From Actinomycetota bacterium (GTDB lineage Bacteria > Actinomycetota > Thermoleophilia > Gaiellales > Gaiellaceae): a stretch of 61,610 nt of DNA. The DNA lies in contig JACDEU010000012.1 in the NCBI GenBank assembly GCA_013816245.1, forward strand, positions 1 to 61,610, read 5' to 3'. Both the position numbers and the translations under genes were made by a program. Within the stretch, counting starts at the first letter, position 1. The number at the start of each line of letters is the position of its first letter. Positions 31,955-40,234 of the stretch are shown in pieces. Under the pieces are notes generated by a model. The model ran no database searches, was not told where the DNA came from, and saw only the letters and a list, made by a program, of their open reading frames with translations.

Positions 31955-32699
31955 ACGAGATGTGCAGCACCTCGCCGCGGTCGACGAAGCCGGCGCGCCG
32001 GTAGATCCTCGCCTCGTCCGAGCCGTGGGCCATCAGGAAGACAAGGGTCATGCCCTTGTCGTGCGCTGCGCGCGTGAGCCAGCCGGCCATCGCCGCGGCG
32101 ATTCCGCGGCGCCTGAACTTCTCGCGCACCCCGATCGCCGCGAGCTCGGTGACACCGTCGTGCGGCGCGACGCACAGTCCTGCCCCGGCGGCCTCGCCCG
32201 TTTCCACGCTTCGCGCAAGGACGACGACACCGCCGGTGTCGGCCGTCCGCCGAAGTCCCGCGACGGCGCTGTCCGGCATGGGCTCGGTTTCTCCGTAGGC
32301 TTCCCACTGAACCTCCGCGACGCCGCGGAACTCGTTCTCGGTGGAAGGTGAGACGAGCTCGACGCCGGCCGGAGGTTCGAACTGCGGGGCCTGGCAGGTC
32401 ATGAGCGGGAGCCGTCCTTCGATCTCGAAGCCGGCCCGGATCAGCTCCGCCTCGACGGTCGGAGCCACGGACGGGATGTATTCGAGCCGCGGCTTGCGGT
32501 CGCGAGCCCGATACGCGTTGACGAGCGCTTCGACGTCCTCAGGTGACGCGCTCCCGCCCTCGTCGGGGATCGCGTAGTTGAGATAGGGGTTGTCCGTGCC
32601 CCGCGTGAACGTCGCGAGAAACGAGCCGATCTGCTCCGTGTCACGACCCCGAGGGGCGTGCTGGCGGAGTGCGTCCTGGATCCTGCTCTCCAGGTCCAT
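31929..32699 (-). CDS. GNAT-family N-acetyltransferase
   Basis: From ATG 32699 the 256-residue product has a divergent N-terminal half (two-domain GNAT arrangement). The C-terminal acetyl-CoA fold contains TELAAIGVREKFRRRGIAAA (strand 4 and the R-x-x-G-x-A pyrophosphate loop) and GSDEARIYRRAGFVDRGEVL. Acceptor unknown. AGGAGG five nt before the ATG is a clear Shine-Dalgarno; the longer frame upstream is antisense to gpsA. Confidence 0.88.
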   Translation of the reverse strand: MDLESRIQDALRQHAPRGRDTEQIGSFLATFTRGTDNPYLNYAIPDEGGSASPEDVEALVNAYRARDRKPRLEYIPSVAPTVEAELIRAGFEIEGRLPLMTCQAPQFEPPAGVELVSPSTENEFRGVAEVQWEAYGETEPMPDSAVAGLRRTADTGGVVVLARSVETGEAAGAGLCVAPHDGVTELAAIGVREKFRRRGIAAAMAGWLTRAAHDKGMTLVFLMAHGSDEARIYRRAGFVDRGEVLHISFSAERSRS

Positions 32700-32721
32700 T
32701 CGAACCTCCTGATCCGTCAGG

Positions 32722-33687
32722 ATGACGCGCGTGAAGATCGTAGTCGTGGGCGGGGGCTCGTGGGGGACAGGCTTCTCCTGTTTGCTGCGCGACCGTGGCC
32801 ATGACGTGACACTTGCGTGTCGGGATCCGGAGCAGGTGCGCGCGATCGACGAGACCGGCCGCAATCCGAAATACCTGACCAACGCCGATCTCAGCGGCGT
32901 GCGGGCTACGACTGTCGACGCGGCGCCCCTCGCGGACGCCGAGGTGATCGTGCTCGCGGTTCCGAGCCGCGCGTTCGCAGACGTCGCTGCGGCGCTGCCG
33001 GGGAAGGCGCCGGTGCTGATCCTCACGAAGGGTCTCGACCCCGCGACGGGAAACCGTCTCTCGACCCGCGTCGAGGGCCGCTCGGTCGCGGTGCTCTCCG
33101 GCCCGAACATGGCGGAGGAGATCGCGGACGGCCTCCCGACGGCGACCGTGATCGCGAGCGACGACCGCGAGCTCGCGGAGCGCTTGCAGGAGGCGATCAA
33201 CTCGATGGTCTTCCGCATCTACGTGAACGACGACCTCGTCGGTGTCGAGCTGTGCGCAGCGGCGAAGAACGTGATTGCGCTGGCGGCCGGCGGGGTGGAC
33301 GGGCTCGGCCTCGGCGACAACGCGAAGGCGAGCCTGATCACGCGCGGCCTCGTGGAGATGTCGCGGCTCGGTGAGGCCTGCGGCGCGCAGGCGGAGACGT
33401 TCTCCGGTCTCGCCGGCATGGGTGATCTCAACGTCACCTGCTACTCGGGCTATGGCCGAAACCGGAAGGCAGGCGAGCTGATCGCCCGCGGTGCGACCGC
33501 CGACGAGGCCGCCGCCCAGATCGGGCAAGTCGTGGAAGGCCTGACGACGGCGCCCGTTCTCAGAGATCTCTCACATAGGGTCGGCGTGGAGCTTCCGATC
33601 ACCGAAGGGGTCTGCCGCGTCCTCGGCGGTGAGAGCCTCGACGGGCTCCTCGCTAGCCTGATGGGCCGCCAGCCCACCGCGGAATGA
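32722..33687 (+). CDS. gpsA: Glycerol-3-phosphate dehydrogenase [NAD(P)+]
   Basis: It reduces dihydroxyacetone phosphate to glycerol 3-phosphate for phospholipids. The 321-residue protein has the dinucleotide motif VVVGGGSWGTGFSCLL, VLSGPNMAEEIADGLPTATV, the catalytic Lys region VELCAAAKNVIALAAGGVDG, and ETFSGLAGMGDLNVTCYSGY. ATG 32722 or GTG 32731 could start it. It often follows der-plsC in this gene neighbourhood; the GNAT gene is inserted in the opposite direction. Confidence 0.95.
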   Translation: MTRVKIVVVGGGSWGTGFSCLLRDRGHDVTLACRDPEQVRAIDETGRNPKYLTNADLSGVRATTVDAAPLADAEVIVLAVPSRAFADVAAALPGKAPVLILTKGLDPATGNRLSTRVEGRSVAVLSGPNMAEEIADGLPTATVIASDDRELAERLQEAINSMVFRIYVNDDLVGVELCAAAKNVIALAAGGVDGLGLGDNAKASLITRGLVEMSRLGEACGAQAETFSGLAGMGDLNVTCYSGYGRNRKAGELIARGATADEAAAQIGQVVEGLTTAPVLRDLSHRVGVELPITEGVCRVLGGESLDGLLASLMGRQPTAE

Positions 33688-33691
33688 AGGC

Positions 33692-33697
33692 TACGAT
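33692..33697 (+). promoter_or_regulatory. -10 box TACGAT for the first DUF3352 lipoprotein
   Basis: TACGAT is followed by eight nt and ATG 33706; no Shine-Dalgarno between. Confidence 0.5.
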
Positions 33698-33705
33698 GGG
33701 ACGCG

Positions 33706-34995
33706 ATGCGCTCCGCCGCCGCAGCGCTCGCCGCCCTGGTTCTCCTGCTCGTCGCAGCAGGCTGCGGTAGCAGCAGCGCCGCAACTCGCACCTCGTCCGG
33801 CAGCGATGCAGCGAGTTTCGTGCCGCCGAGTGCGCTTGCGTATGTCAGCGCCGACGCGAACCTCGATTCGCAGCAGTGGCAGGTCGTCACCGATCTCTTC
33901 GGACCGCTTCCGAGCACGCTCGACTACAAGAACGAGATCAAGCCCGCGCTCGGCGACCGCGTGAACCTCGCGGTGCTCGGCATCGACAGCGGCAAGCCCG
34001 AGGCGATTGCGCTCGTCAAACCGGCCGACCAGGCGAAGCTGCGCTCGCTCGCGAAAAAGTTCGACCAAGGAAGCGAGCACTACACCGTCGAGCAGATCGG
34101 CGGCTGGTCGGTCGTCGCCGATTCCGCCGAGGCGTTCCAGGCCGTGCGGAACGCCGACTCCGGAAGCTCGCTTGCCGACAGCGCCGAGTTCAAGAGCGCC
34201 ATGTCGCAGGTGGGCGACTCCGGATTTGCGACCGCGTATGCGTCTGGAGCCGGTCTGCAGCAGCTGTCGGCAAAGCTGCAAGCGCTCGTACGGGTCGCTG
34301 GTTCGCCGCGCTGGGTCGCTGCAGGCATCTGGGCGGACAAGAGTGCGTTGCAGATCAAGGCGCGTGCCGCCGGAGGAACGTCGCCGCCGCCCTACCGACC
34401 GGCGCTGCTGCACGACGTCCCGTCGGGCGCGATTCTCGCGGTCTCGTTCAAGAACGTGAATCAGCTCCTCGCGCGCATCCAGAGCGAGCCCCTGCTGCGT
34501 GGGTCGATGCCACCGTTCGTCACGGGTCTCCGCTCGCTCACCGGTGAAGGCGTGCTGTACCTCCTGCCGGGGGTCCTCCTGCCGGTCATGACCCTCGAAG
34601 TTCATCCGAGTGATCCTGTGGCTGCGGCGAAAGCGCTTCGCGGTGTCGCGGCGAAGGCCGCCCGCATGCTGCCTCTCCATGTGGAACGGCATGGGAAGGT
34701 CGTTCTCCTCACCAACGCGGCGCCGGGGAGCAGCCCCGGAAGTGGATCCCTCACCGATGACCAGCCGTTCAAGGATGCGCTCGCCGAAGCCGATGTCCCC
34801 GCCGAGATCACATGGCTGGCATACGCAGACATTCAGAGGCTCGCCCCGATCCTGCAGGCGCTCGCTTCGCTGGCCGGGAACGGCCAGTACAAGGTGAATC
34901 TGAACTTGAAGCTCGACAAGTTCCAGACGCTCGTCGCCTTCGGCGCCCGTTCCGGCTCGACGGGTGGAATAGAAGCCAGGCTCACGCTCCGCTAG
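33706..34995 (+). CDS. DUF3352 lipoprotein
   Basis: The 429-residue protein has a lipoprotein signal (ALAALVLLLVAAGCGSSS). A periplasmic domain of the DUF3352 type follows (VPPSALAYVSADANLDSQQW, GDRVNLAVLGIDSGKPEAIA, GWSVVADSAEAFQAV, LLHDVPSGAILAVSF). Such proteins occur widely in Thermoleophilia-like actinobacteria; function is unknown. It is followed directly by a second, divergent copy. Confidence 0.85.
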   Translation: MRSAAAALAALVLLLVAAGCGSSSAATRTSSGSDAASFVPPSALAYVSADANLDSQQWQVVTDLFGPLPSTLDYKNEIKPALGDRVNLAVLGIDSGKPEAIALVKPADQAKLRSLAKKFDQGSEHYTVEQIGGWSVVADSAEAFQAVRNADSGSSLADSAEFKSAMSQVGDSGFATAYASGAGLQQLSAKLQALVRVAGSPRWVAAGIWADKSALQIKARAAGGTSPPPYRPALLHDVPSGAILAVSFKNVNQLLARIQSEPLLRGSMPPFVTGLRSLTGEGVLYLLPGVLLPVMTLEVHPSDPVAAAKALRGVAAKAARMLPLHVERHGKVVLLTNAAPGSSPGSGSLTDDQPFKDALAEADVPAEITWLAYADIQRLAPILQALASLAGNGQYKVNLNLKLDKFQTLVAFGARSGSTGGIEARLTLR

Positions 34996-36365
34996 CGCGG
35001 ACACTCGGCGGCCTCCTCGCCTTCGTCGCGCTCGCGCTCGCAGGCTGCGGCGGGACGACGAACCCGCGCTCAGGCGCCACCGACCTCGTGCCCGTCTCCG
35101 TTCCGCTGTTCGTCGCCATCGATTCCGACCTCGGCTCGCCGCAGTGGCAGAACGTCAACGCGCTCGCGGACAAGTTCCCGGACAAGCAGAAGGCGATCGA
35201 CACGATCAAGCAACAGCTGCAAAAGAAGGGTCTCGACTGGGAGCACGACCTCAAGCCGGCGCTCGGTCCGGAAATGGACGTGGTCATGCTCGACCTTGCG
35301 CGCCCGGACCAGACGGTGGCGCTGATGCAGCCGAAGGACAAGGGTGCCTTCGAGCGCGCCGTGAAGAAGGGTAACCGCATCGATCCGTCGAGCCAGCTCG
35401 TCTACGACGACTTCCACGGCTGGACGGTCATGTCCGACAAGCAAGCGACGATCGCCGCGTTTGAGCAGGCGAGCGACTCCGCGAAGCGCATGCTCTCCGC
35501 GGACACGACGTTCTCGTCGGCAATGGCCAAGGCGGGAGACGGCATCTTTCGCGCGTACGTCAACGGGCCGCGCGTGATGGCTGCGGCGCGAAAGCTCCTC
35601 GGTCCGGACTCTGCGTCGTACTTCAAGAAGCTCGGGACGCTCGAATGGCTCCTGATGAGCGTGCGGGCGAAGCCCGACGGCATCGCCTGGGACACGACCG
35701 TCCACGGAACGCCCGGAAAGCAGAGCGCGTCGGCGCACAATTCCGACGGGAGCCTGCAGAAGCTCGTGCCGAAAGACGCGTTGCTCTACCTCGCCTTCCA
35801 CGGATCGAAAGGGATGCTTTCCGGGCTCAGCGGCAATCCGATCCTGCAGCGGTCCGGCTTCAAGGGGCTCGGACAGGCTCTGCAGCAGTTCGACACGATT
35901 CTCCAGGGCGAGAACGCGCTCTACGTCCGCGCAGCCGGCGGTCATCTGCCCGAGGTCACGCTCATTGCGACGCCTGGACATGGTGTTGACGGCGCGGCGG
36001 TATTCGCTCGTGCCCTCAAGGGCTTCGCCAAGGGCCAGGAGCTGCACCTCCACTACGCGAACGTCAAGAGCAGGCTCGTCGTCACCGATCTCCCCGCAGG
36101 GATCAAGTTCGCGAAGACGGGCGGCAAGAGCCTGGCAGAGAGCGCTGACTTCCAGGGTGCCGCCAAGAGCTCCGGAATGCCGGTCAGGCCCCAGGCCGTT
36201 CTGTACGTCGACATCCACAGCACGATCCCGGTCATCGTGCGCCTCGGCAACGGCGCGCTCCCGGCCGAAGTGGCGCGGAACCTCGCGCCGCTGCGCTCCG
36301 CAATGGAGTACGCGGTACGGCGCTCCCACGAGCTTCAGGTCTCGTTTTTCCTGCGCATCAGGTAG
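34995..36365 (+). CDS. Second DUF3352 lipoprotein, start codon not identified
   Basis: The frame reads [20 protein letters not shown] (signal with lipobox), then [60 protein letters not shown] and [17 protein letters not shown]. It is a clear paralogue of the upstream protein, about 455 residues. In frame there is no ATG, GTG, TTG or CTG between the lipoprotein signal and ATG 34812, which lies deep inside the upstream gene and would add an Arg-rich nonsense leader. The true start is lost, non-canonical, or hidden by an indel. Confidence 0.8.
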   Translation, partial: ARTLGGLLAFVALALAGCGGTTNPRSGATDLVPVSVPLFVAIDSDLGSPQWQNVNALADKFPDKQKAIDTIKQQLQKKGLDWEHDLKPALGPEMDVVMLDLARPDQTVALMQPKDKGAFERAVKKGNRIDPSSQLVYDDFHGWTVMSDKQATIAAFEQASDSAKRMLSADTTFSSAMAKAGDGIFRAYVNGPRVMAAARKLLGPDSASYFKKLGTLEWLLMSVRAKPDGIAWDTTVHGTPGKQSASAHNSDGSLQKLVPKDALLYLAFHGSKGMLSGLSGNPILQRSGFKGLGQALQQFDTILQGENALYVRAAGGHLPEVTLIATPGHGVDGAAVFARALKGFAKGQELHLHYANVKSRLVVTDLPAGIKFAKTGGKSLAESADFQGAAKSSGMPVRPQAVLYVDIHSTIPVIVRLGNGALPAEVARNLAPLRSAMEYAVRRSHELQVSFFLRIR

Positions 36366-36379
36366 TCAGGCGTTCTGTG

Positions 36380-36385
36380 TAGCCT
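36380..36385 (+). promoter_or_regulatory. -10 box TAGCCT for metK
   Basis: TAGCCT, eight nt, then ATG 36394. The leader is too short for a SAM riboswitch. Confidence 0.55.
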
Positions 36386-36393
36386 GTGGGCCG

Positions 36394-37644
36394 ATGGCCG
36401 CCCGCGAGTTTCTCTTCACCTCCGAGTCCGTCACCGAGGGGCATCCCGACAAGGTCGCCGACCAGATCTCGGATTCTGTCCTCGACGCCGTTCTGGCCGA
36501 GGATCCGGAAGGCCGTGTCGCCTGCGAGACGCTGATCACGACCGGCCTCGTGGTCGTCGCCGGCGAGATCTCGACGAAGACCTATGTCGACATCCCCAAG
36601 CTCGTGCGCGAGCGGATCTCCGAGATCGGCTACACGCACTCCGAGTGGGGCTTCGACGCGAACACCTGCGGGGTCGTCGTGGCGCTCGACGAGCAGTCGC
36701 CCGACATCGCACAGGGCGTCGATTCGTCGTACGAGATGCAGCACGACCCGGGCGACGAGGATCCGCTCGACCGGGTCGGAGCCGGCGACCAGGGAATGAT
36801 GTTCGGCTACGCGTCGAACGAGACGAAGGAGCTGATGCCCCTTCCGATCATGCTGGCGCACAAGATTTGCAAGCGGCTGGCCGAGGTGCGCAAGGCGGGC
36901 GACCTGCCCTACCTGCGGCCCGACGGCAAGGCGCAGGTTACGGTTCGCTACGAGATCGACGACGAGGGACGGCAGCGGCCGGTCGAGATCGAGCGGGTGC
37001 TCGTGTCGACGCAGCACTCCGACGGGATTTCATCCGAGGATCTGATCAAGCCCGACATCGTCGACCGCGTGCTGCGGCCAATTCTTCCGGCGGATCTCTA
37101 CGACGAGAAGCGCTTGATGGACGACCGGGACTTCGTGTTCGTCAACCCGACCGGCAAGTTTGTGATCGGCGGCCCGATGGGCGACACGGGATTGACGGGA
37201 CGGAAGATCATCGTCGACACGTACGGCGGCGCGGCGCGACATGGTGGCGGCGCGTTCTCCGGCAAGGATCCGACGAAGGTAGACCGGTCAGCGGCTTACG
37301 CCGCGCGTTATGTCGCGAAGAACATCGTCGCGGCGGGCCTCGCGGATCGCTGCGAGGTGAACGTCGCGTATGCGATCGGAGTCGCACACCCGGTGTCGAT
37401 CGCGGTGCAGACGTTCAACACGGAGCACATTCCGACGGATCAGCTCGAGGCGCTCGTGCGGGAGCATTTCGACCTGCGCCCTGCGGCGATCCTGCGGGAT
37501 CTCGACCTGCGGCGGCCGATCTTTACGAAGACCGCCGCGTACGGTCACTTCGGTCGCGAGGACCGGGACTTCACGTGGGAGCGCACCGACAAGGCGGATG
37601 CCCTGCGTGAGGCGTCGCGCGTCGGTTCAGCTGCGTCGGTGTAG
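36394..37644 (+). CDS. metK: S-adenosylmethionine synthase
   Basis: It makes SAM from methionine and ATP. From ATG 36394 the 416-residue protein begins [20 protein letters not shown], has [20 protein letters not shown] near residue 130, and [20 protein letters not shown] near residue 278. All three domains are present. The longer open frame upstream is antisense-like and overlaps the lipoprotein. The 3' end overlaps the convergent membrane-protein gene by 18 bp. Confidence 0.96.
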   Translation: MAAREFLFTSESVTEGHPDKVADQISDSVLDAVLAEDPEGRVACETLITTGLVVVAGEISTKTYVDIPKLVRERISEIGYTHSEWGFDANTCGVVVALDEQSPDIAQGVDSSYEMQHDPGDEDPLDRVGAGDQGMMFGYASNETKELMPLPIMLAHKICKRLAEVRKAGDLPYLRPDGKAQVTVRYEIDDEGRQRPVEIERVLVSTQHSDGISSEDLIKPDIVDRVLRPILPADLYDEKRLMDDRDFVFVNPTGKFVIGGPMGDTGLTGRKIIVDTYGGAARHGGGAFSGKDPTKVDRSAAYAARYVAKNIVAAGLADRCEVNVAYAIGVAHPVSIAVQTFNTEHIPTDQLEALVREHFDLRPAAILRDLDLRRPIFTKTAAYGHFGREDRDFTWERTDKADALREASRVGSAASV

Positions 37645-38415
37645 CGCGTCGAACGTGCTGTTGCCCGTCACGTAGCGCAGATCCCGAACCTTCAGTCCGA
37701 GCACGCGTCCGTCGAGCGGCGTCTCCGGCACGTCGATGTAGAGGCCGAGGGCTGCTGTGGGTGAGCCGCTCGCGAGGAAGACGAGCGGCGTGCAGTAGAA
37801 GAGGTAGCGCTCGAGCGGGCGGTGCGCCTCGGCGGTCGAGACCAGCGCGGCCTGGCCGATGAAGAGGACCGTGCAGCCGAGCGCCATCGCAGCCGTCGCG
37901 TGTTCGAGCTTCGTGCGCGGCTTCGCGAGCATGTAGCCGACGCCGAGGAACGCGCCGGGGACGACGGCGAGCCCCAGTGCGAACGGGAGGAGCGCTGCGT
38001 TGATCAGGACCCAGTGCGCGAGTGGACCGATCGCCGGGCGCAGGGGAGTCGCACCGCCGTACGTGCCGAGGGCGCCGGGGATGAACAGCAGCGCGGCGAC
38101 GAGGGCCGAAACGAGCACAGCCGGGAGCGCATGCCGGCGATAGTTGCCGCGGCCGCAGAGTGCGATCGCAGCGAGGTAGACGACGGGCAGGATCAGGAAC
38201 TGCACGCGGGCGACTGGACGAGCGGCGCAAGCGGGGCGGGGGAAGAAGAAGGGCTCGCCGCGGATCGAGAGCCCGTGTCCTGCGGCGATCGACTGCGAGA
38301 GCTTCTCGTAGAGGAGCTCATTGTCGAAGATCATCGGGGTCAGGTGGCCCATGGACTGCCAGGCGTGGTAGCTCGCGGCGACGTCGAAGACCAGCGGCAG
38401 CGCGAGGCAGCGCAC
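37627..38415 (-). pseudogene. Membrane protein (glycosyltransferase-like) with large in-frame internal deletions
   Basis: The 262-codon frame begins with a conserved-looking segment VFDVAASYHAWQSMGHLTPM, IFDNELLYEKLSQSIAAGHG, LSIRGEPFFFPRP. It then jumps to a late transmembrane block (VQFLILPVVYLAAIALCG, LPAVLVSALVAALLFIPGAL, ERYLFYCTPLVFLA). A second jump leads to an unrelated-looking extracellular tail (LGLYIDVPETPLDGRVLGLK). Related proteins I recall place many membrane helices between the first two blocks. I infer two internal deletions that kept the frame. GTG 38415 is one start; in-frame codons continue upstream. Confidence 0.5.
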
Positions 38416-38520
38416 AAGGGTGCGCGAGAGGATCAGGGTCGGGGCAGCGGCATTTTGGGCAGCCGTAGTCGGAACGCCGCTGATGCCTCTCGTATCGGCG
38501 CGGAGCCCTCAGCCCGTTAG

Positions 38521-38640
38521 CCAGGGACAGTCGCTGGGACCCGGCTCGTCCGGCCCAGTCCGGTGCCAGCCACGTGACGTGTCCGCGAAAGACACGTGCC
38601 AGGGACTGTCCTGGCACGGGCCGTTTTCGGCCCTGTCCGC
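38521..38640. repeat. Cluster of palindromic hairpins (REP-like) in the gap before the DtxR-type gene
   Basis: The gap 38416-38654 holds no gene except possible N-terminal codons of the membrane-protein gene. It contains CCAGGGACAGTCGCTGG (38521-38537), ACGTGTC/GACACGT (38577-38597, 7-bp arms), CGTGCCAGG/CCTGGCACG (38595-38618, 9-bp arms, loop GACTGT) and GGGCCG/CGGCCC (38618-38633). The CCAGGGACnGTCC core matches the scpB-downstream palindrome at 20296. Confidence 0.65.
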
Positions 38641-38654
38641 CTGGGAGGCTGTTG

Positions 38655-39338
38655 CTACGCGGGGCGCACGAAAAGGCCCGCAGCGGCTTTTTCGCCGATC
38701 GCGCGCTCCTGGCCGTTCAGCTTCACGGTGACCTGGCCCGCTGCCGGCTGGGCCTCACGGACTTCGATCTCGCTGCCCGGGACGAGGCCCTCCTCGTAGA
38801 ACCAGTGCAGAAGCTCCCCGTCGTGCTCGGCGAGTCGCACGATCGTCGCTCGGTCTCCCGCGGCCAGATCCGAGAGCGCAGCCAGCTCACGGTTCTCCGC
38901 CTGCTCGAAGTCAGGGTCGACCGGCCAGCCGTGCGGACAGCGGGCGGGATGCCCGAGTTTTTCCTCGATCCGCTCGACCATGTCTTCGGTGAACGTGTCT
39001 CCGAGGAGGTCGGCCTGGACGTGCGCCTCGGCCGCGGTGTAGCCCATGAAGTCGGTGAGCAGCCGCTCGATGATCCTGTGCTTCCGCACGACCCGCTCGG
39101 CCCGCTTGCGTCCCGTCCCCGTGAGCAGCGCCTCCTTGTGCTCGCCGCGCTCGATCAGTCCGTCGCCCTCGAGCCGCTTCAGCATCTCCCCGGCCGACGC
39201 CCGCGAGACGCCAAGCATCTCCGCCACGCGTGAGGCGAGGGTCGGCGACCCGCCACCGAGAGGCCGGTACTCGCCGATCGGAAAAGCGAGGAAGTAGATC
39301 GTCTCGAGGTACTCGTCAACCGAGTGTCCTTGCGCCAT
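38655..39338 (-). CDS. DtxR/MntR-family metal-dependent transcriptional repressor
   Basis: The 227-residue protein has an N-terminal winged helix (VDEYLETIYFLAFPIGEYRP, LASRVAEMLGVSRASAGEML), the metal-binding dimerisation domain (RVVRKHRIIERLLTDFMGYT, with VERIEEKLGHPARCPHGWPV carrying the Cys-x-His ligands), and a C-terminal SH3-like FeoA domain (VPGSEIEVREAQPAAGQVTV). It should sense Fe or Mn and repress metal genes. It is divergent from a ZIP transporter across a perfect palindrome. Confidence 0.93.
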   Translation of the reverse strand: MAQGHSVDEYLETIYFLAFPIGEYRPLGGGSPTLASRVAEMLGVSRASAGEMLKRLEGDGLIERGEHKEALLTGTGRKRAERVVRKHRIIERLLTDFMGYTAAEAHVQADLLGDTFTEDMVERIEEKLGHPARCPHGWPVDPDFEQAENRELAALSDLAAGDRATIVRLAEHDGELLHWFYEEGLVPGSEIEVREAQPAAGQVTVKLNGQERAIGEKAAAGLFVRPA

Positions 39339-39346
39339 CCAGGCTG

Positions 39347-39352
39347 ATCGTA
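39347..39352 (-). promoter_or_regulatory. -10 box TACGAT for the DtxR-type gene
   Basis: On the minus strand TACGAT is followed by eight nt and ATG 39338. It lies four bp from the palindromic operator, so repressor binding there would cover both promoters. Confidence 0.5.
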
Positions 39353-39355
39353 GCC

Positions 39356-39373
39356 TGTAAGGTGACCCTTACA
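39356..39373. promoter_or_regulatory. Palindromic operator over the ZIP transporter -10 and start codon
   Basis: TGTAAGG-TGAC-CCTTACA is a perfect 7-bp inverted repeat with a 4-nt centre. It contains the plus-strand -10 box TAAGGT (39358-39363), and its last base is the A of the ZIP ATG. DtxR-family operators are palindromes of this size and AT/GC layout, so this is probably the binding site of the adjacent regulator. Confidence 0.65.
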
Positions 39374-40206
39374 TGAGCACCGCGCAGACTCTCGGCCTCG
39401 GCGCGATCGCCGGCTTCACGATCTTCCTCGGCCTGCCGATCGGCCGCATGCAGAACGTCAGCGCCGAGACCAAGGCGTTCCTCGCCGCGACCGCGACCGG
39501 CGTCCTGATCTTCCTGCTCTGGGACGTCCTCAGCGAGGCTGTCGGCCCCGTGGAGACGGCGCTCGAGGAAGGACACGACGGCCGCTTCGCCTGGCTCGCC
39601 TTTCTTCTCACCGCAGGCTTCTTCGTCGGCCTGATGGCCCTCGTCTACTACGACGTGTGGATGAAGCGGCGCCGCCGACGGGCCTTCCTCGGCCCCGGCG
39701 CGGCCTCGACCGCCGAGTTCGAGCACGAACACCACTTCGTGGGGATGTCGCCCGCACGCTGGCTCGCGATCTTCATCGCGACCGGCATCGGGCTGCACAA
39801 CTTCTCCGAGGGCCTCGCGATCGGCCAGTCCGCCGCCTCCGACCAGATCAACCTCGCGATCGTGCTGATCATCGGCTTCGGCCTCCACAACGCGACGGAA
39901 GGCCTGGGTATCTGCGCACCGCTCGCAGGGGACAAGGAGCGGCCCAGTTGGCGCTTCCTCGGATTGCTCGGCCTGATCGCCGGCGCACCGACCTTCTTCG
40001 GCACCCTCGTCGGCCAGGTCTGGGTCAACGAGTCGGTCTCGATCGTCTTCTTCGCACTCGCCGCCGGCTCGATCCTCTACGTCGTGATGGAGCTCCTGAA
40101 CGTGGGACGCGTGCTCGCCTCGAAGACGCTCGTGACGTGGGGCGTCCTGCTCGGCCTCTTCCTCGGCTTCGGAACAGACTTCATCCTCGTCGCCGCAGGG
40201 GCTTAG
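39373..40206 (+). CDS. ZIP-family divalent metal transporter
   Basis: The 277-residue integral membrane protein has about eight hydrophobic segments. It carries the paired metal-site helices HNFSEGLAIGQSAASDQINL (near residue 141) and HNATEGLGICAPLAG (near 171), the signature of ZIP transporters. A His-containing cytosolic loop EFEHEHHFVGM precedes them. Likely substrates are Zn, Fe or Mn. The neighbouring DtxR-type regulator and the palindrome over its start suggest metal-controlled expression. Confidence 0.93.
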   Translation: MSTAQTLGLGAIAGFTIFLGLPIGRMQNVSAETKAFLAATATGVLIFLLWDVLSEAVGPVETALEEGHDGRFAWLAFLLTAGFFVGLMALVYYDVWMKRRRRRAFLGPGAASTAEFEHEHHFVGMSPARWLAIFIATGIGLHNFSEGLAIGQSAASDQINLAIVLIIGFGLHNATEGLGICAPLAGDKERPSWRFLGLLGLIAGAPTFFGTLVGQVWVNESVSIVFFALAAGSILYVVMELLNVGRVLASKTLVTWGVLLGLFLGFGTDFILVAAGA

Positions 40207-40222
40207 CGTCACACCCCGGCCG

Positions 40223-40228
40223 TAGGGT
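40223..40228 (+). promoter_or_regulatory. -10 box TAGGGT for priA
   Basis: TAGGGT, six nt, then GTG 40235. Confidence 0.5.
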
Positions 40229-40234
40229 GGCCGG

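Noticed and set aside
35965..36393. Longer N-terminus for metK
   Set aside because: The extra 143 codons are antisense-like Arg/Ser-rich sequence overlapping the lipoprotein gene; the family start and -10 box point to 36394.
36366..36394. Possible SAM riboswitch before metK
   Set aside because: Only 28 nt separate the upstream stop from ATG and they hold a -10 box.
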